A stretch of DNA of 64,000 nt, from the NCBI RefSeq assembly GCF_016863195.1, contig NZ_BOOK01000046.1:1-64000 (forward strand), in the 5' to 3' direction. Position numbers and translations under genes: made by a program. The notes beneath the pieces are model-generated. The model saw only the letters and a program-made list of their open reading frames with translations, was not told the origin of the DNA and did no database searches. Shown here in pieces: positions 42,576 to 51,014 of the stretch (positions within the stretch are counted from its first letter, which is position 1; each line of letters opens with the position of its first letter). The DNA is from Paraplanobispora takensis (GTDB taxonomy: Bacteria > Actinomycetota > Actinomycetes > Streptosporangiales > Streptosporangiaceae).

Positions 42576-43640
42576 TCACCCCCGCCGGCCGGCGGTGCTC
42601 TCGCGGACCACCAGCCGGTGGGCGGCCACGATCTTGCGTGCCGGTGGCGGCGTGTCCCCGGACGGCGCCGCGGGGTCCGGGCGCCTGCCCGCTCCGGCCG
42701 CCGGCCGTTTCAGCCGGTCGGCCAGGCAGGCCAGCGCCCGCTCGGCGATCCCGGTCTTGTCCGGGGCCACGGTGGTCAGCGACGGGGTGGCGTAGCGCCC
42801 GTCCTCGATGTCGTCGAACCCGCACACCGCCAGATCGCGCGGGACGGCCAGGCCGTGATCCAGCGCCGCCCGCAGGGCGCCCAGCGCGAGCTGGTCACTG
42901 AAGCAGAAGACGGCGTCCGGGGCGTGTCCCCCCTCCAGAAGCTCGCGCATGGCCCGGGCCCCGTCGGCCCGGTGCAGAGCGGTCACCGGCATCTCCAGGG
43001 CCGGGTCGCAGGCGATCCCCGCGGCCCCAAGCGCCTGCCGGTATCCGGCGATCCGCTGCTGCGCGGTGCCGTTGGCCAGGTGCGGCTGCACGCCGATCGC
43101 CGCGATCCGGCGACGGCCCAGGCCGATCAGGTGGTCGGTGGCCTCGGCCGCGGCCGCCACCGAGTCCACGCTCACATGGTCGATCAGTCCGGCGGCGTCC
43201 TGCTCGCCGAGCAGGACCAGGGGGACGGCGTCGGCGCGCCGGCGCAGCTCGGCCGGGGACAGGGCCCAGGGACTCATGACCAGTCCGTCGACGATCTGTC
43301 CCGGCAGGCCGTCGAGCAGCAGGCGCTCGCGATCGGGATCGCCGTTGGTCTGGTCCACCAGCAGGGTCCAGCCGTACTGCTGCGCCGCCTGGACCAGCAG
43401 GGAGGCCAGTTCCCCGAAGTACGGCGAGTCGATCTCCGGGATGACCAGCCCGACCAGCCCGGACCGGCCCGCGCGCAGCAGCCGGGCCGCCGCGTTGGGG
43501 CGGTACTGCAGCTCCTCCAGCGCCTGCTGCACGCGCCGCCGGGTCTCCGGGGCGACCTGGGGGAAGTCGTTGACGACGTTCGACACCGTGCGCACCGACA
43601 CCCCCGCCCGCATCGCCACGTCCTTCAGGCTCGCGCCCAC
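42576..43640 (-). CDS. LacI-family transcriptional repressor
   Basis: A 354-residue LacI/GalR repressor: HTH (SLKDVAMRAGVSVRTVSNVV), hinge helix (YRPNAAARLLRAG) and periplasmic-binding-like sensor domain (LVIPEIDSPYFGELASLLVQ, GFDDIEDGRYATPSLTTV). GTG 43640 follows GGGAGG. A 26-bp palindrome (43729-43754) lies between it and the divergent PhyH-type dioxygenase, so it should repress that gene and itself. The effector is probably a sugar or the dioxygenase substrate. Confidence 0.92.
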   Translation of the reverse strand: MGASLKDVAMRAGVSVRTVSNVVNDFPQVAPETRRRVQQALEELQYRPNAAARLLRAGRSGLVGLVIPEIDSPYFGELASLLVQAAQQYGWTLLVDQTNGDPDRERLLLDGLPGQIVDGLVMSPWALSPAELRRRADAVPLVLLGEQDAAGLIDHVSVDSVAAAAEATDHLIGLGRRRIAAIGVQPHLANGTAQQRIAGYRQALGAAGIACDPALEMPVTALHRADGARAMRELLEGGHAPDAVFCFSDQLALGALRAALDHGLAVPRDLAVCGFDDIEDGRYATPSLTTVAPDKTGIAERALACLADRLKRPAAGAGRRPDPAAPSGDTPPPARKIVAAHRLVVRESTAGRRG

Positions 43641-43728
43641 CGCCCGTCCTCCCGTCCGTGCCCCGCCGCGCCACAAGCCTGGCACCAGGCCCTCGTACAG
43701 GGCACCTTCCCTCGCCAGCAAAGCACTG

Positions 43729-43754
43729 TTGCAACGTTGCATGCAACGATGCAA
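43729..43754. promoter_or_regulatory. LacI operator, 26-bp palindrome
   Basis: TTGCAACGTTGCA followed directly by TGCAACGATGCAA: the halves are inverted copies differing at one base, and the central CG plus TTGCAA core is typical of LacI-family sites. It lies 36 bp upstream of the PhyH start and 89 bp upstream of the lacI start. Confidence 0.8.
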
Positions 43755-43789
43755 TATGGATGAATCCCCCAGAAAAGGAGCTGGCAGGC

Positions 43790-44698
43790 ATGACGGAGAC
43801 AGTGCGTCCCACCCCGGCTCGGCCGCGGACGGCCGGCGAGCGGCGGCCCGGGTCCGCACCGGCGGGCTGGCGCGACATCCGGGCCGACGAGGCGAGCGTG
43901 GCGGCCGCGGTCGCGGACCTCCACCGCGACGGGATCACCGCGCGTCAGGGCGCCTTCGAGGCCGGATGGGCCGATGAGATGGCGCAGGACATCGAGGCGG
44001 CCTTCCGCGAGGCGCTCTCCCGGCCGGGCGGCGCGGTGGGACGCGGCCCGAACCGCTACTACGTCGAGATCCACCCCGAGCAGCTGCGCGGTTTCACCGA
44101 CCTGGTCACCCACCCGTGGGTGAGCGCGGTCTGCGAGGCGGTGCTCGGCCCGCGGTACGAGATCGTCGAGCTGGGCTTCGACGTGCCGCTGGCCGGGGCG
44201 GTCGACCAGCCCTGGCACCGCGACTTCCCGATGCCCGAGGAGACCCGGTCCCACCGCAGGCTCACCTCACTGGCGTTCAACCTCACCGCCGTCGACACCG
44301 AGCCCGACATGGGACCGTTCGAGATCGCCCCCGGCACGCAGTGGGACGACGAGCCCTCCTTCGAGCACGGCATGTTCCCGCCCAGGGACGCCTACGCGCG
44401 CTATCGCGAGCGCGCGGTGCGCAAGTATCCGCGCCGCGGCGACATCTCGGCCCGCTCCGCGCTGACGATCCACCGGGGTACGGCCAACCGCTCGGCCAAG
44501 GACCGTCCCGTGCTCGTCCTGGGCGTCGACGCCCCCGGTGCGGGCAATGCCGCCCGCCACGACATGGCCGTCACCCGCGGCTACTGGGAGAGCCTGCCCG
44601 CGCAGGTGCGCGACCACCTGCCCTGCCCGGTGGTCGACGAGCTGCGCCCGATCACGCAGAAGCACACGATCGAGGGCCTGGTGATGGGAGAGGCGTGA
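43790..44698 (+). CDS. Phytanoyl-CoA dioxygenase (PhyH) family protein
   Basis: A 302-residue Fe(II)/2-oxoglutarate-dependent oxygenase. QPWHRDFPMPEE provides the HxD iron ligands, TIHRGTANRSAKDRP the distal His and the 2-OG-binding Arg/Ser, and LTSLAFNLTAVDTEPDMGPF is the core strand. AAAAGGAG precedes ATG 43790. Divergent from a LacI repressor that probably controls it. The family hydroxylates diverse substrates (fatty acids, amino acids, sugars, natural products), so the substrate is open. Confidence 0.88.
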   Translation: MTETVRPTPARPRTAGERRPGSAPAGWRDIRADEASVAAAVADLHRDGITARQGAFEAGWADEMAQDIEAAFREALSRPGGAVGRGPNRYYVEIHPEQLRGFTDLVTHPWVSAVCEAVLGPRYEIVELGFDVPLAGAVDQPWHRDFPMPEETRSHRRLTSLAFNLTAVDTEPDMGPFEIAPGTQWDDEPSFEHGMFPPRDAYARYRERAVRKYPRRGDISARSALTIHRGTANRSAKDRPVLVLGVDAPGAGNAARHDMAVTRGYWESLPAQVRDHLPCPVVDELRPITQKHTIEGLVMGEA

Positions 44699-44705
44699 GC
44701 GCCGA

Positions 44706-45488
44706 TCACCGGGACCCGGCCGCCGGCGGCGGATGGGCCCGCACCGTCCACGCGGTGGCGTCGACGCGGATGGGCGGGGAGGACAGCAGCCGCCGGCAAC
44801 GCTCGCGCAGCTCGTCTCTGCGGCGGGGGCCGAGCCCGGCGACGTATTCTCCCGCGGGCCCGACCCCCAGCAGGAACGGCTCCCACCACTGCTCGAAGGT
44901 CGGATGCGTCACCCGCACGGACAAGGTCGTCGGTTCCGGGTCGCGCAGACCGGCCAGCTCGAACAGCTCCCGCAGGTGTCCCTCTCGCGCGCCGGCCAGG
45001 CCGGACTCGTCGGGGGCCTCGGGGTCGAGGTCACGGGCGGCCCGCCAGAAGAGCGACAGCGGACCGCCGTCTCCGGCGTGATCCCACACGCAGGCGGCCA
45101 CCACCCCCGCCGGCCGGGTGACCCGTGCCATCTCGCGCAGTCCCGCGACGGGGTCGCCCATGAAGTGCACGACCAGCTGGGCGAAGGTGACGTCGAAGGT
45201 CGCATCGGCGAAGGGGAGCCGTTCCGCGGCCGCCGCCCGCACGTCCACTCCGTCCAGGCGCTCGCGCGCGGCCGCTACGAACGCCTCGGAGGGGTCCACG
45301 GCGCAGACGGCGTCCGGCCCCAGCCGCCGGACCAGCTCCGCCGCCAGCGCTCCGGGCCCGCACCCGACATCCAGCGCCCGCTGACCCCGGCGGGGGTCCA
45401 CCAGGCCGGCGAACCGCACCGCGAGCGGCTCGGAGTAGCGTCCCATGAAGCGCCCGTAGGCGTCGGCACTGACGTCGAAGGCCACCAC
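44706..45488 (-). CDS. Class I SAM-dependent methyltransferase
   Basis: A 260-residue methyltransferase-11-type enzyme: LDVGCGPGALAAELV (motif I), AVDPSEAFVAAARER (motif II), ADATFDVTFAQLVVHFM (motif IV) and ACVWDHAGDG. It begins at GTG 45488. Its 3' end lies 7 bp from that of the convergent PhyH gene. Function beyond methyl transfer is unknown. Confidence 0.88.
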   Translation of the reverse strand: MVAFDVSADAYGRFMGRYSEPLAVRFAGLVDPRRGQRALDVGCGPGALAAELVRRLGPDAVCAVDPSEAFVAAARERLDGVDVRAAAAERLPFADATFDVTFAQLVVHFMGDPVAGLREMARVTRPAGVVAACVWDHAGDGGPLSLFWRAARDLDPEAPDESGLAGAREGHLRELFELAGLRDPEPTTLSVRVTHPTFEQWWEPFLLGVGPAGEYVAGLGPRRRDELRERCRRLLSSPPIRVDATAWTVRAHPPPAAGSR

Positions 45489-45520
45489 TGCAGCCTATGT
45501 CGGCCGCGCCGGGCGGTCAT

Positions 45521-47191
45521 TCAGTCGGCCGGAGCCAGGTCGAGGCCGGCGAGTGCGGCGTAGTGCATGAACTTGAACGGGTTGAGCATCTGGTTCTGCG
45601 CGACCAGCGAATCCAGGAGCCGTCGCCTCAGGCCGGCGAGATCGGGATCCTCGGGGTGCCTGAGCAGCCCCAGGTCGACGAGGTGCAGCGCCAGGGCCTG
45701 CTCGCCCCGCCGTACCAGCTCGCGACCCGCCGCGCCGAAAGCCGCGGCGCTCCCGCCGCCGAGCAGGTCCATCGCGGCGGCCAGTTCCGCGGGCGCGAAG
45801 CGCTCGATGCCCTCGCCCCGCCTGTGCCAGTACCCGGTCCGCTGGCGGTGCAGGCGCTGGATGAAGTTGTCACGGGTGACCAGGTACGGCATGACCGCCG
45901 CGGGATGTTCCCTGAGGACGTCCGGCAGGTGGTTGAGCCGCAGGATCTCCACGAGGGTCAGCCCGTCCGCGATCCCGGCCGCGACGAGTCGTTCCAGGTC
46001 CCGCAGCGCTGCGAGCAGTCCGGGGAAGGCCTCGATCGTGTAGTTCTCGGTCAGTGCGGTGTGCCCGTGGACGAGCTGCCGCGGCCGCAGGCCGATGACC
46101 GTCCGCATGGCCTCGAACAGTCCTTCCGCGGATCCCTCCGCCAGGGTCGGGGCGCCGAGATAGGGCATGCTCATGTCGCCGGTGAAGACCACGCCCAGAC
46201 TCGGGATGTGGATGAGCAGCCCGTCGTCGGTCTCCCCTCCCGGGATCGGGATGAGGGTGAACTCCACGCCGCCGATCGTCAGGGTCTGCCTGCCGCGTAC
46301 GAGGCGGTCGGGCGTGAGGTCCAGGCGACGGCTCTCCCCCTCGCGTGGGAGGTAGTAGCCGAGCGGCGGCGGGCCGGAGTTCTGCAGTGCGAGTTCGCCG
46401 GCGAAGTTCGCCTGCGCGATCACCGTGGCGCCGCCGGCCCTGAAGGCGTCGACTCCCCCGACGTGGTCCGCGTGGGCGTGCGTGAGGATCACGTGCGTGA
46501 CGGGCAGCTCGGTGATCTCGCGGAGTTCGCGCAGGGCCGCGGCCGCGTGCTCCGGTGTGCTCGCGGCGTCGATCGCGACCACCCCGTCGCCGGTGACGAC
46601 GAAGCCGACGTCGGAGAAGTCGTAGCCCTGGGCCGCGTACACGCCCGGCCCGAATCCGACCAGGCGCCGGGGGCCGAAGCGGAACCCGTCCTCGCGGTTC
46701 CCCCAGTGCGGGGTGATCAGATGCCCGGCCCGCCCGCGCGCCCGCTCCGCCGCCTCGGTACGGCCGAGCAGATCGTAGGCGCGTGCCAGCGCCGCGTGGA
46801 CGGGCCGCATGAACCCGGGCGGGAACCGGTCCTTGACCATGAGGACGAACTCCAGATCCTCGACCACCGTCTCCGCGCGGCCCGCGCACCCGGGCAGGTC
46901 CGCCAGACTGATCCCGCGGAAGTAGTGGGGCAGGCCCAGATCCAGGGAGGCGGCGGCGTCGAGCTTGGCGATCGCCTCTGCGGCCCGGCCTTCCAGCCGG
47001 GACTGGAAGGCGCCGGCGAGGGCCAGCAGGAGAGCGTCGTCCGGCGCCTGGGCCGACAGGGCCGAGAAGAACTCGAATCCCTCCCCGTCGAGCCCGGCGG
47101 CCGTGAACTGGTTCGCCAGCACGATCCTGGTTCGGCGCTCGGCCTTGGGCCAGGCCGCCACCTCCGACAGGGCCGCGATCTCCATGTTCAT
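45521..47191 (-). CDS. MBL-fold hydrolase of the alkyl-sulfatase type
   Basis: A 556-residue protein. An N-terminal helical segment (about 1-165, TPR-like: ALLLALAGAFQSRLEGRAAE) precedes a metallo-beta-lactamase domain (about 180-420). The metal motif is HAHADHVGG; further ligands are in VVFTGDMSM and LVHGHTAL. The C-terminal helices resemble the dimerisation domain of SDS-type alkylsulfatases. GGAGAAGAGAG precedes ATG 47191, and the start overlaps the stop of a collapsed MFS gene (ATGA). It would hydrolyse an ester or sulfate ester; the exact substrate is unknown. Confidence 0.85.
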   Translation of the reverse strand: MNMEIAALSEVAAWPKAERRTRIVLANQFTAAGLDGEGFEFFSALSAQAPDDALLLALAGAFQSRLEGRAAEAIAKLDAAASLDLGLPHYFRGISLADLPGCAGRAETVVEDLEFVLMVKDRFPPGFMRPVHAALARAYDLLGRTEAAERARGRAGHLITPHWGNREDGFRFGPRRLVGFGPGVYAAQGYDFSDVGFVVTGDGVVAIDAASTPEHAAAALRELREITELPVTHVILTHAHADHVGGVDAFRAGGATVIAQANFAGELALQNSGPPPLGYYLPREGESRRLDLTPDRLVRGRQTLTIGGVEFTLIPIPGGETDDGLLIHIPSLGVVFTGDMSMPYLGAPTLAEGSAEGLFEAMRTVIGLRPRQLVHGHTALTENYTIEAFPGLLAALRDLERLVAAGIADGLTLVEILRLNHLPDVLREHPAAVMPYLVTRDNFIQRLHRQRTGYWHRRGEGIERFAPAELAAAMDLLGGGSAAAFGAAGRELVRRGEQALALHLVDLGLLRHPEDPDLAGLRRRLLDSLVAQNQMLNPFKFMHYAALAGLDLAPAD

Positions 47192-47544
47192 CTCTCTTCT
47201 CCGTTCGAAGGGCGGATGAGCGCGAGGGCGAACGCCGCGGCGGCGGCCGAGGCGATCATGAACCAGCGGGTGTCGTCGTGGGCGCCGATCACGGTGGAGG
47301 CGGTGGGGGTGCCGAGGACGGCGACCCAGGACACCCCGGCCACGGAGGAGTTCCCGAAGTCGGCCTGAATCGCCGGGACGGCGATGTTGACGATGAACAC
47401 GTCGAGGGTGGAGACGAAGACCGCCAAGGCCACGACGGCGAAGACGGCACGGGGGTGACCGGCGCCCGGGGGCGGGCCGAACGCCGGCGGGCCGGGAGAC
47501 GTGCCCGCGGCGGCAGGGGACGCCTGCGTTCCGATGGTAGCCAT
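47188..47544 (-). pseudogene. Collapsed MFS (EmrB/QacA-type) transporter, internal in-frame deletion
   Basis: A 118-codon frame. Residues about 33-75 are the first membrane helix of a 14-TM drug exporter (FVSTLDVFIVNIAVPAIQAD, GVSWV). It then jumps to a C-terminal tail (WFMIASAAAAAFALALIRPS), the last helix of such transporters. Some 350 residues are missing between them, so the product cannot be a transporter. The frame is intact and its stop still overlaps the start of the MBL gene, so transcription and coupling may persist. Confidence 0.8.
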
Positions 47545-47621
47545 GACAAGTTACTAAATCTCTAAGACAAGAAAGTCAAGCGATAGCGTGATTAATTAAA
47601 GTCTGATGCTAGGATCAGGTC

Positions 47622-48278
47622 ATGCGCTCCTACAATCAGTACTGCTCCGTCGCCAAAGCCCTCGATGTCGTCGGCGATCGCTGGACCCTGCTGATCGTGC
47701 GGGAGCTGCTGGCCCGCGGCCCGTCGCGCTACACCGACCTGCGCTCCGGGCTGCCGGGGATCGCCACCAACCTGCTCGCGGACCGTCTGCGCGAGATGGA
47801 GGCCGCCGGCCTGGTGGAGCGCGAGGACGCCCCGCCCCCGATCGCCACGACCCTGTTCCGGCTGACCGAGCGCGGCGCCGGCCTGGGGTCGGTGATCTCC
47901 GAGCTCGGCCGCTGGGGCGTGCCGCTGATGAGCGAGTACCGGCCGCAGGACGCCTTCCGCGGCCAGTGGTTGCGCCTGCCCGTCCGGATGTTCCTGGCCG
48001 ACCACGAACCCGACCGGCCCCCGGTCTCGATCCAGGTCGTCGCCGAGGACCAGACGGTGGTGATCGATGTCGCCGGCGGGCAGGTCTCGCTCCGCCTGGG
48101 CGCCGGCCCGGACGCCGCGGCGACCGTCACCGGGCCGCCACCGCGCATCCTCACCCTGTTCAGCGGCAACCTCCCCCTCGCCGAGGCGGCGGAGCACGGC
48201 ATACAGATCACCGGGTCGCAGGAGGCCGTCCGGCGCGTCCTGCCCCGCAGTAGACAGGCAATTAGCAAATTGCCATAA
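47622..48278 (+). CDS. HxlR-family regulator with C-terminal SCP2-like domain
   Basis: A 218-residue protein. The N-terminal HxlR winged helix is YNQYCSVAKALDVVGDRWTL, LPGIATNLLADRLREMEAAG. After residue 120 a sterol-carrier-like domain follows (VVIDVAGGQVSLRLGAGPDA, LFSGNLPLAEAAEHG). ATG 47622 lies seven bases after TAGGAT and has no RBS, so it is leaderless. It is divergent from the MFS remnant and MBL hydrolase, which it probably controls. Confidence 0.88.
   Translation: MRSYNQYCSVAKALDVVGDRWTLLIVRELLARGPSRYTDLRSGLPGIATNLLADRLREMEAAGLVEREDAPPPIATTLFRLTERGAGLGSVISELGRWGVPLMSEYRPQDAFRGQWLRLPVRMFLADHEPDRPPVSIQVVAEDQTVVIDVAGGQVSLRLGAGPDAAATVTGPPPRILTLFSGNLPLAEAAEHGIQITGSQEAVRRVLPRSRQAISKLP
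48257..48274 (+). promoter_or_regulatory. ArsR operator GGCAATT-AGCA-AATTGCC
   Basis: A perfect 7-bp inverted repeat (48257-48274) that touches the CATAAT -10 box (48274-48279) of the downstream ArsR gene, a typical autorepression site. It overlaps the 3' end of the HxlR gene. Confidence 0.75.
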
Positions 48279-48285
48279 TTCCTTC

Positions 48286-48588
48286 ATGCTGGACGTGGAC
48301 CTGGTGAAGGCGCTGGCCAACGAGAAGCGTCTGAGGATCCTGGAGTGGCTGCGCGACCCTGAGCGCCATTTCCCGCCGCAGCGCGACGGCGATCTGGTGC
48401 GCGACGGAGTCTGCTCCCTGTTCATCGCCCAGAAGCTGGGGGTGAGCCAGCCGACCTGCGGCGAACATCTGAAGGTGCTCGCGCAGGCCGGGCTGCTGCG
48501 CGGCAGGAAGATCAAGCAATGGGTGTTCTACCAGCGCGACGAGGAGCGCATTTCCGAGGCGAAGGAGTTGCTGAGCGGTGAGTGGTGA
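48286..48588 (+). CDS. ArsR-family regulator
   Basis: A 100-residue winged-helix protein: LVKALANEKRLRILEWLRDP, FIAQKLGVSQPTCGEHLKVL (recognition helix), AGLLRGRKIKQWVFYQRDEE. One Cys at the GVCSLFIA position and another in PTCGEH could bind metal or sense oxidation. ATG 48286 is seven bases after CATAAT, so leaderless. The stop overlaps the start of a YbaK gene, which it should co-regulate through the GGCAATT palindrome. Confidence 0.9.
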   Translation: MLDVDLVKALANEKRLRILEWLRDPERHFPPQRDGDLVRDGVCSLFIAQKLGVSQPTCGEHLKVLAQAGLLRGRKIKQWVFYQRDEERISEAKELLSGEW

Positions 48589-49108
48589 GCCGGGCGGCGG
48601 TGCCGCCGCACCCGGGAGTCCCGGCGCGGGGCTCTATGAACGGTTGATCGCCGATCTGGAGGCGGCCGGAGCCCGCTATCGTCTGATCGACCACCCGCCC
48701 GAGGGGCGCACCGAGGCGGTCAGCGCCCTGCGGGGACACGACGTCGCGCGGGCCGCCAAGTGCCTGATCGTGATGGTCAAGATCGGCAAGAAGCGGACCC
48801 GGCACGTGCTGGCCGTGGTGCCCGGCGATGCCCGCCTGGATCTGCAGGCGGTGAAAGCCCTGATGGAGGGCACCTATGCCGCCTTCGCCGACCGCGGCAG
48901 GGCCGAGGAGCTGGCCGGCAGCGTCAGCGGCACCGTACTGCCCTTCAGCTATCACCCCGAGCTGGAGGTGGTCGCCGATCCGGCACTGCTGCACGGGCCG
49001 GAGCTGTTCTTCAACGCCGCCCGGCTGGACCGCTCGATCGCCCTGGCCACCGACGACTACCTCCGCCTGGCCGCCCCCCGCCTCGCCCCCGTCATCACGG
49101 CCTCCTGA
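48578..49108 (+). CDS. YbaK/EbsC-type aminoacyl-tRNA deacylase
   Basis: A 176-residue protein of the YbaK/ProX family, which hydrolyses mischarged aminoacyl-tRNAs. YRLIDHPPEGRTEAVSALRG, AAKCLIVMVKIGKK (with the catalytic-site Lys region) and GTVLPFSYHPELEVVADPAL are characteristic. GTG 48578 follows GAAGGAG and overlaps the arsR 3' end by 11 bp. The first 18 residues are Gly/Pro-rich and poorly conserved. Operon with an ArsR regulator is unusual. Confidence 0.85.
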   Translation: MSGEPGGGAAAPGSPGAGLYERLIADLEAAGARYRLIDHPPEGRTEAVSALRGHDVARAAKCLIVMVKIGKKRTRHVLAVVPGDARLDLQAVKALMEGTYAAFADRGRAEELAGSVSGTVLPFSYHPELEVVADPALLHGPELFFNAARLDRSIALATDDYLRLAAPRLAPVITAS

Positions 49109-49136
49109 CTCCGGCCCGCCGGGCCGGTGGGGCCTT

Positions 49137-50375
49137 TCACCGGCGTACGGCCAGATACCCGGCGAGGTGGGCGATCACCTCGCGCGCGTCGTCCTCGATG
49201 CCGTTGATGAACGTGGACCTGCGCCGCCGCAGCACGGGCAGTCCCAGCGCGTACAGCCCCGGGCCGTCGACCACGCCGCCGTCGTGGCGCAGCCGGCCCT
49301 TCTCGTCGACCACGGGCACCTCGAGCCAGCCGTAGTCGGGCCGGAACCCCGTCGCCCACACGATCGTGCGGATCTCACCGCCGCTCAGGTCCAGCTGCCA
49401 GCGCGCCGACTCGGGCACCCGGGTCGGCGCGAAGCGCTCGGGCGGGGCGAGCTCGTCGTCGCGGCCCCGCGTCCCGGCCCACTCGTCGAAGGTGTCCAGC
49501 AGGCGCTCCATCTTGAGGTCCGCCAGGGAGAAGACGTTGCGCAGGCCGCCGGAGAACAGCGCGCGGCCGTCGCGCACGTCCGCCCAGCGGCCCACGAGCT
49601 CGACGCCCATCGAGGTGAGCGCGTTGAGGTCGAGCGTCGCGCGTTCGGGGGTCCCGACGAGCTGGGGCGAGGGCAGCCGCCGGGCCCGGGTGAGATCGTC
49701 GACCTGGTCGTATCGCTGGTCCCACACGCCGGAGGCGTCCATCCACCACAACACGTCGCGCCCGCGGTAGGTGCGGGGCAGCCGTACGTGCTCCCCCACC
49801 GAGAGCACCACCGGCCGGCCCGACCTGCGCAGCTCGGCGGCCAGCTGCACGCCGGTCGCCGAGGCCCCCACGACGAGCACGCCGCCCTCGGGCAGCCGGC
49901 CGGGTTCGCGGTAGTCGAACGGCGTCAGCTGCTCGACGGAGGCCGGCACCGCGCCGGCGAACCGCGGCACCGCCGGCAGGTTGCAGGCGCCGCTGGCGAC
50001 GACCAGCGTCCGGCAGGCGATCTCGCCGCGGCTCGTCGTCACGCGGTACCCGTCACCGGCGCGCCGTACGGAGGTGACGTCCGTGCCGGTCCGCACGGGG
50101 GCGCCCGAGAGCTTGGCGGAGCGCTCGATGAACTCCGTGATCTCCGCCGTGGTCATGTAGCCGTCGGGGTCCGGGCCTTGGTAGCGAAGGCCCGGAAGGC
50201 GGCTCTGCCAGTTGGGGGTGAGCAGCCGGAAGGACTCCCAGCGCTCGCGCCGCCATGAGTTCGCCACCTCACCGCGCTCGATCACCAGGTGGTCGATCGA
50301 CCGTTCGCTCAGGAAGTGGCTCGCCGCGAGGCCCGCGTGCCCCGCGCCGACGACGACTGTCGTGACGCTTTCGAT
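49137..50375 (-). CDS. FAD-dependent NAD(P)-binding monooxygenase, apparent ATC start
   Basis: A 412-codon frame encoding a Baeyer-Villiger/FMO-like flavoprotein: VVVGAGHAGLA (FAD GxGxxG) near the N-terminus, NWQSRLPGL, VVASGACNLPAVPRF, VLVVGASATGVQLA (NADPH site) and VWATGFRPDY. The only standard start in frame (GTG 50285) would delete the FAD motif. The frame is open upstream, and the only plausible initiation point after the osmC stop is ATC at 50375-50373, preceded by GAGGG. It is therefore either a non-canonical start, a point-mutated ATG, or an error. It follows OsmC by 10 bp in one operon. Confidence 0.8.
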   Translation of the reverse strand: MESVTTVVVGAGHAGLAASHFLSERSIDHLVIERGEVANSWRRERWESFRLLTPNWQSRLPGLRYQGPDPDGYMTTAEITEFIERSAKLSGAPVRTGTDVTSVRRAGDGYRVTTSRGEIACRTLVVASGACNLPAVPRFAGAVPASVEQLTPFDYREPGRLPEGGVLVVGASATGVQLAAELRRSGRPVVLSVGEHVRLPRTYRGRDVLWWMDASGVWDQRYDQVDDLTRARRLPSPQLVGTPERATLDLNALTSMGVELVGRWADVRDGRALFSGGLRNVFSLADLKMERLLDTFDEWAGTRGRDDELAPPERFAPTRVPESARWQLDLSGGEIRTIVWATGFRPDYGWLEVPVVDEKGRLRHDGGVVDGPGLYALGLPVLRRRRSTFINGIEDDAREVIAHLAGYLAVRR

Positions 50376-50385
50376 GACTCGGCCC

Positions 50386-50934
50386 TCAGGCGACTTCGAC
50401 GGTGACGTTCGTCGGGTTGGTGAGGGCGTCGAACACGGCCGAGCGCTTCTGGGACTGGGCCACCAGGGCCTCGATGTCCTGCCTGGAGGCGTCCGCGTCG
50501 ATGTTGAACGTCACCTTGATGTCGTTGAAGCCGTTGCGGACGTCGCTGTCGGCGCCGAGGATGCCGCGGATGTCGTGGGTGCCTTCGAGGGTCGCCTCGA
50601 CCGAGCGCAGCTGGATGCCGCGGTTCTGCGCGACGGACGCCACGCCCGCCGTCAGGCAGGCCGCCAGGCCGACGAGGAGATACTCGATCGGGGTGATGCC
50701 GTTGTCCTCGGCCGCGAAGACCTCGGGGTGGTCGGCGTCGAACACGGCCTCGTTGCGGTGGGTCTGCTCCTGGCCGAGGCCGAAGAACTCCTTGACCGTG
50801 GTGGTGCTGTGCACGCCGTTCCGCCAGGTGGAGGAGGCCCGCCAGACGAACTGGGCGGCCTCGGGGGCGCCCTTGAGCACCTCGCGCGCGTCCAGCAGCG
50901 CCTGCACGTTCACACCGTTGGCGACCGTAGTCAT
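50386..50934 (-). CDS. OsmC-family peroxiredoxin-like protein
   Basis: A 182-residue OsmC-like protein: FVWRASSTWRNGVHS, PEVFAAEDNGITPIEYLLVG and AACLTAGVASVAQ with one conserved Cys. The second Cys position, used in Ohr-type peroxidases, is not evident, so the enzymatic role is uncertain. AAAGGGCG precedes the ATG. It lies first in an operon with an FAD monooxygenase and is divergent from metX. The intergenic palindrome suggests shared regulation with sulfur metabolism. Confidence 0.88.
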   Translation of the reverse strand: MTTVANGVNVQALLDAREVLKGAPEAAQFVWRASSTWRNGVHSTTTVKEFFGLGQEQTHRNEAVFDADHPEVFAAEDNGITPIEYLLVGLAACLTAGVASVAQNRGIQLRSVEATLEGTHDIRGILGADSDVRNGFNDIKVTFNIDADASRQDIEALVAQSQKRSAVFDALTNPTNVTVEVA

Positions 50935-50961
50935 GTTTTCGCCCTTTCCGACACTTCCCGT

Positions 50962-50977
50962 AATTCCGATAGGTATT
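50962..50977. promoter_or_regulatory. AATTCCGATAGGTATT palindrome between osmC and metX
   Basis: An inverted repeat with one mismatch (AATTCC / GGTATT around GATA) in the divergent promoter region of osmC and metX. It overlaps TTGACC (50977-50982), a possible -35 box for metX. Such sites suit Rrf2/CymR-type sulfur regulators; none is present in the window. Confidence 0.45.
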
Positions 50978-51014
50978 TGACCATATACCGGGCGCGGCGG
51001 CTACCATGAGCCCC

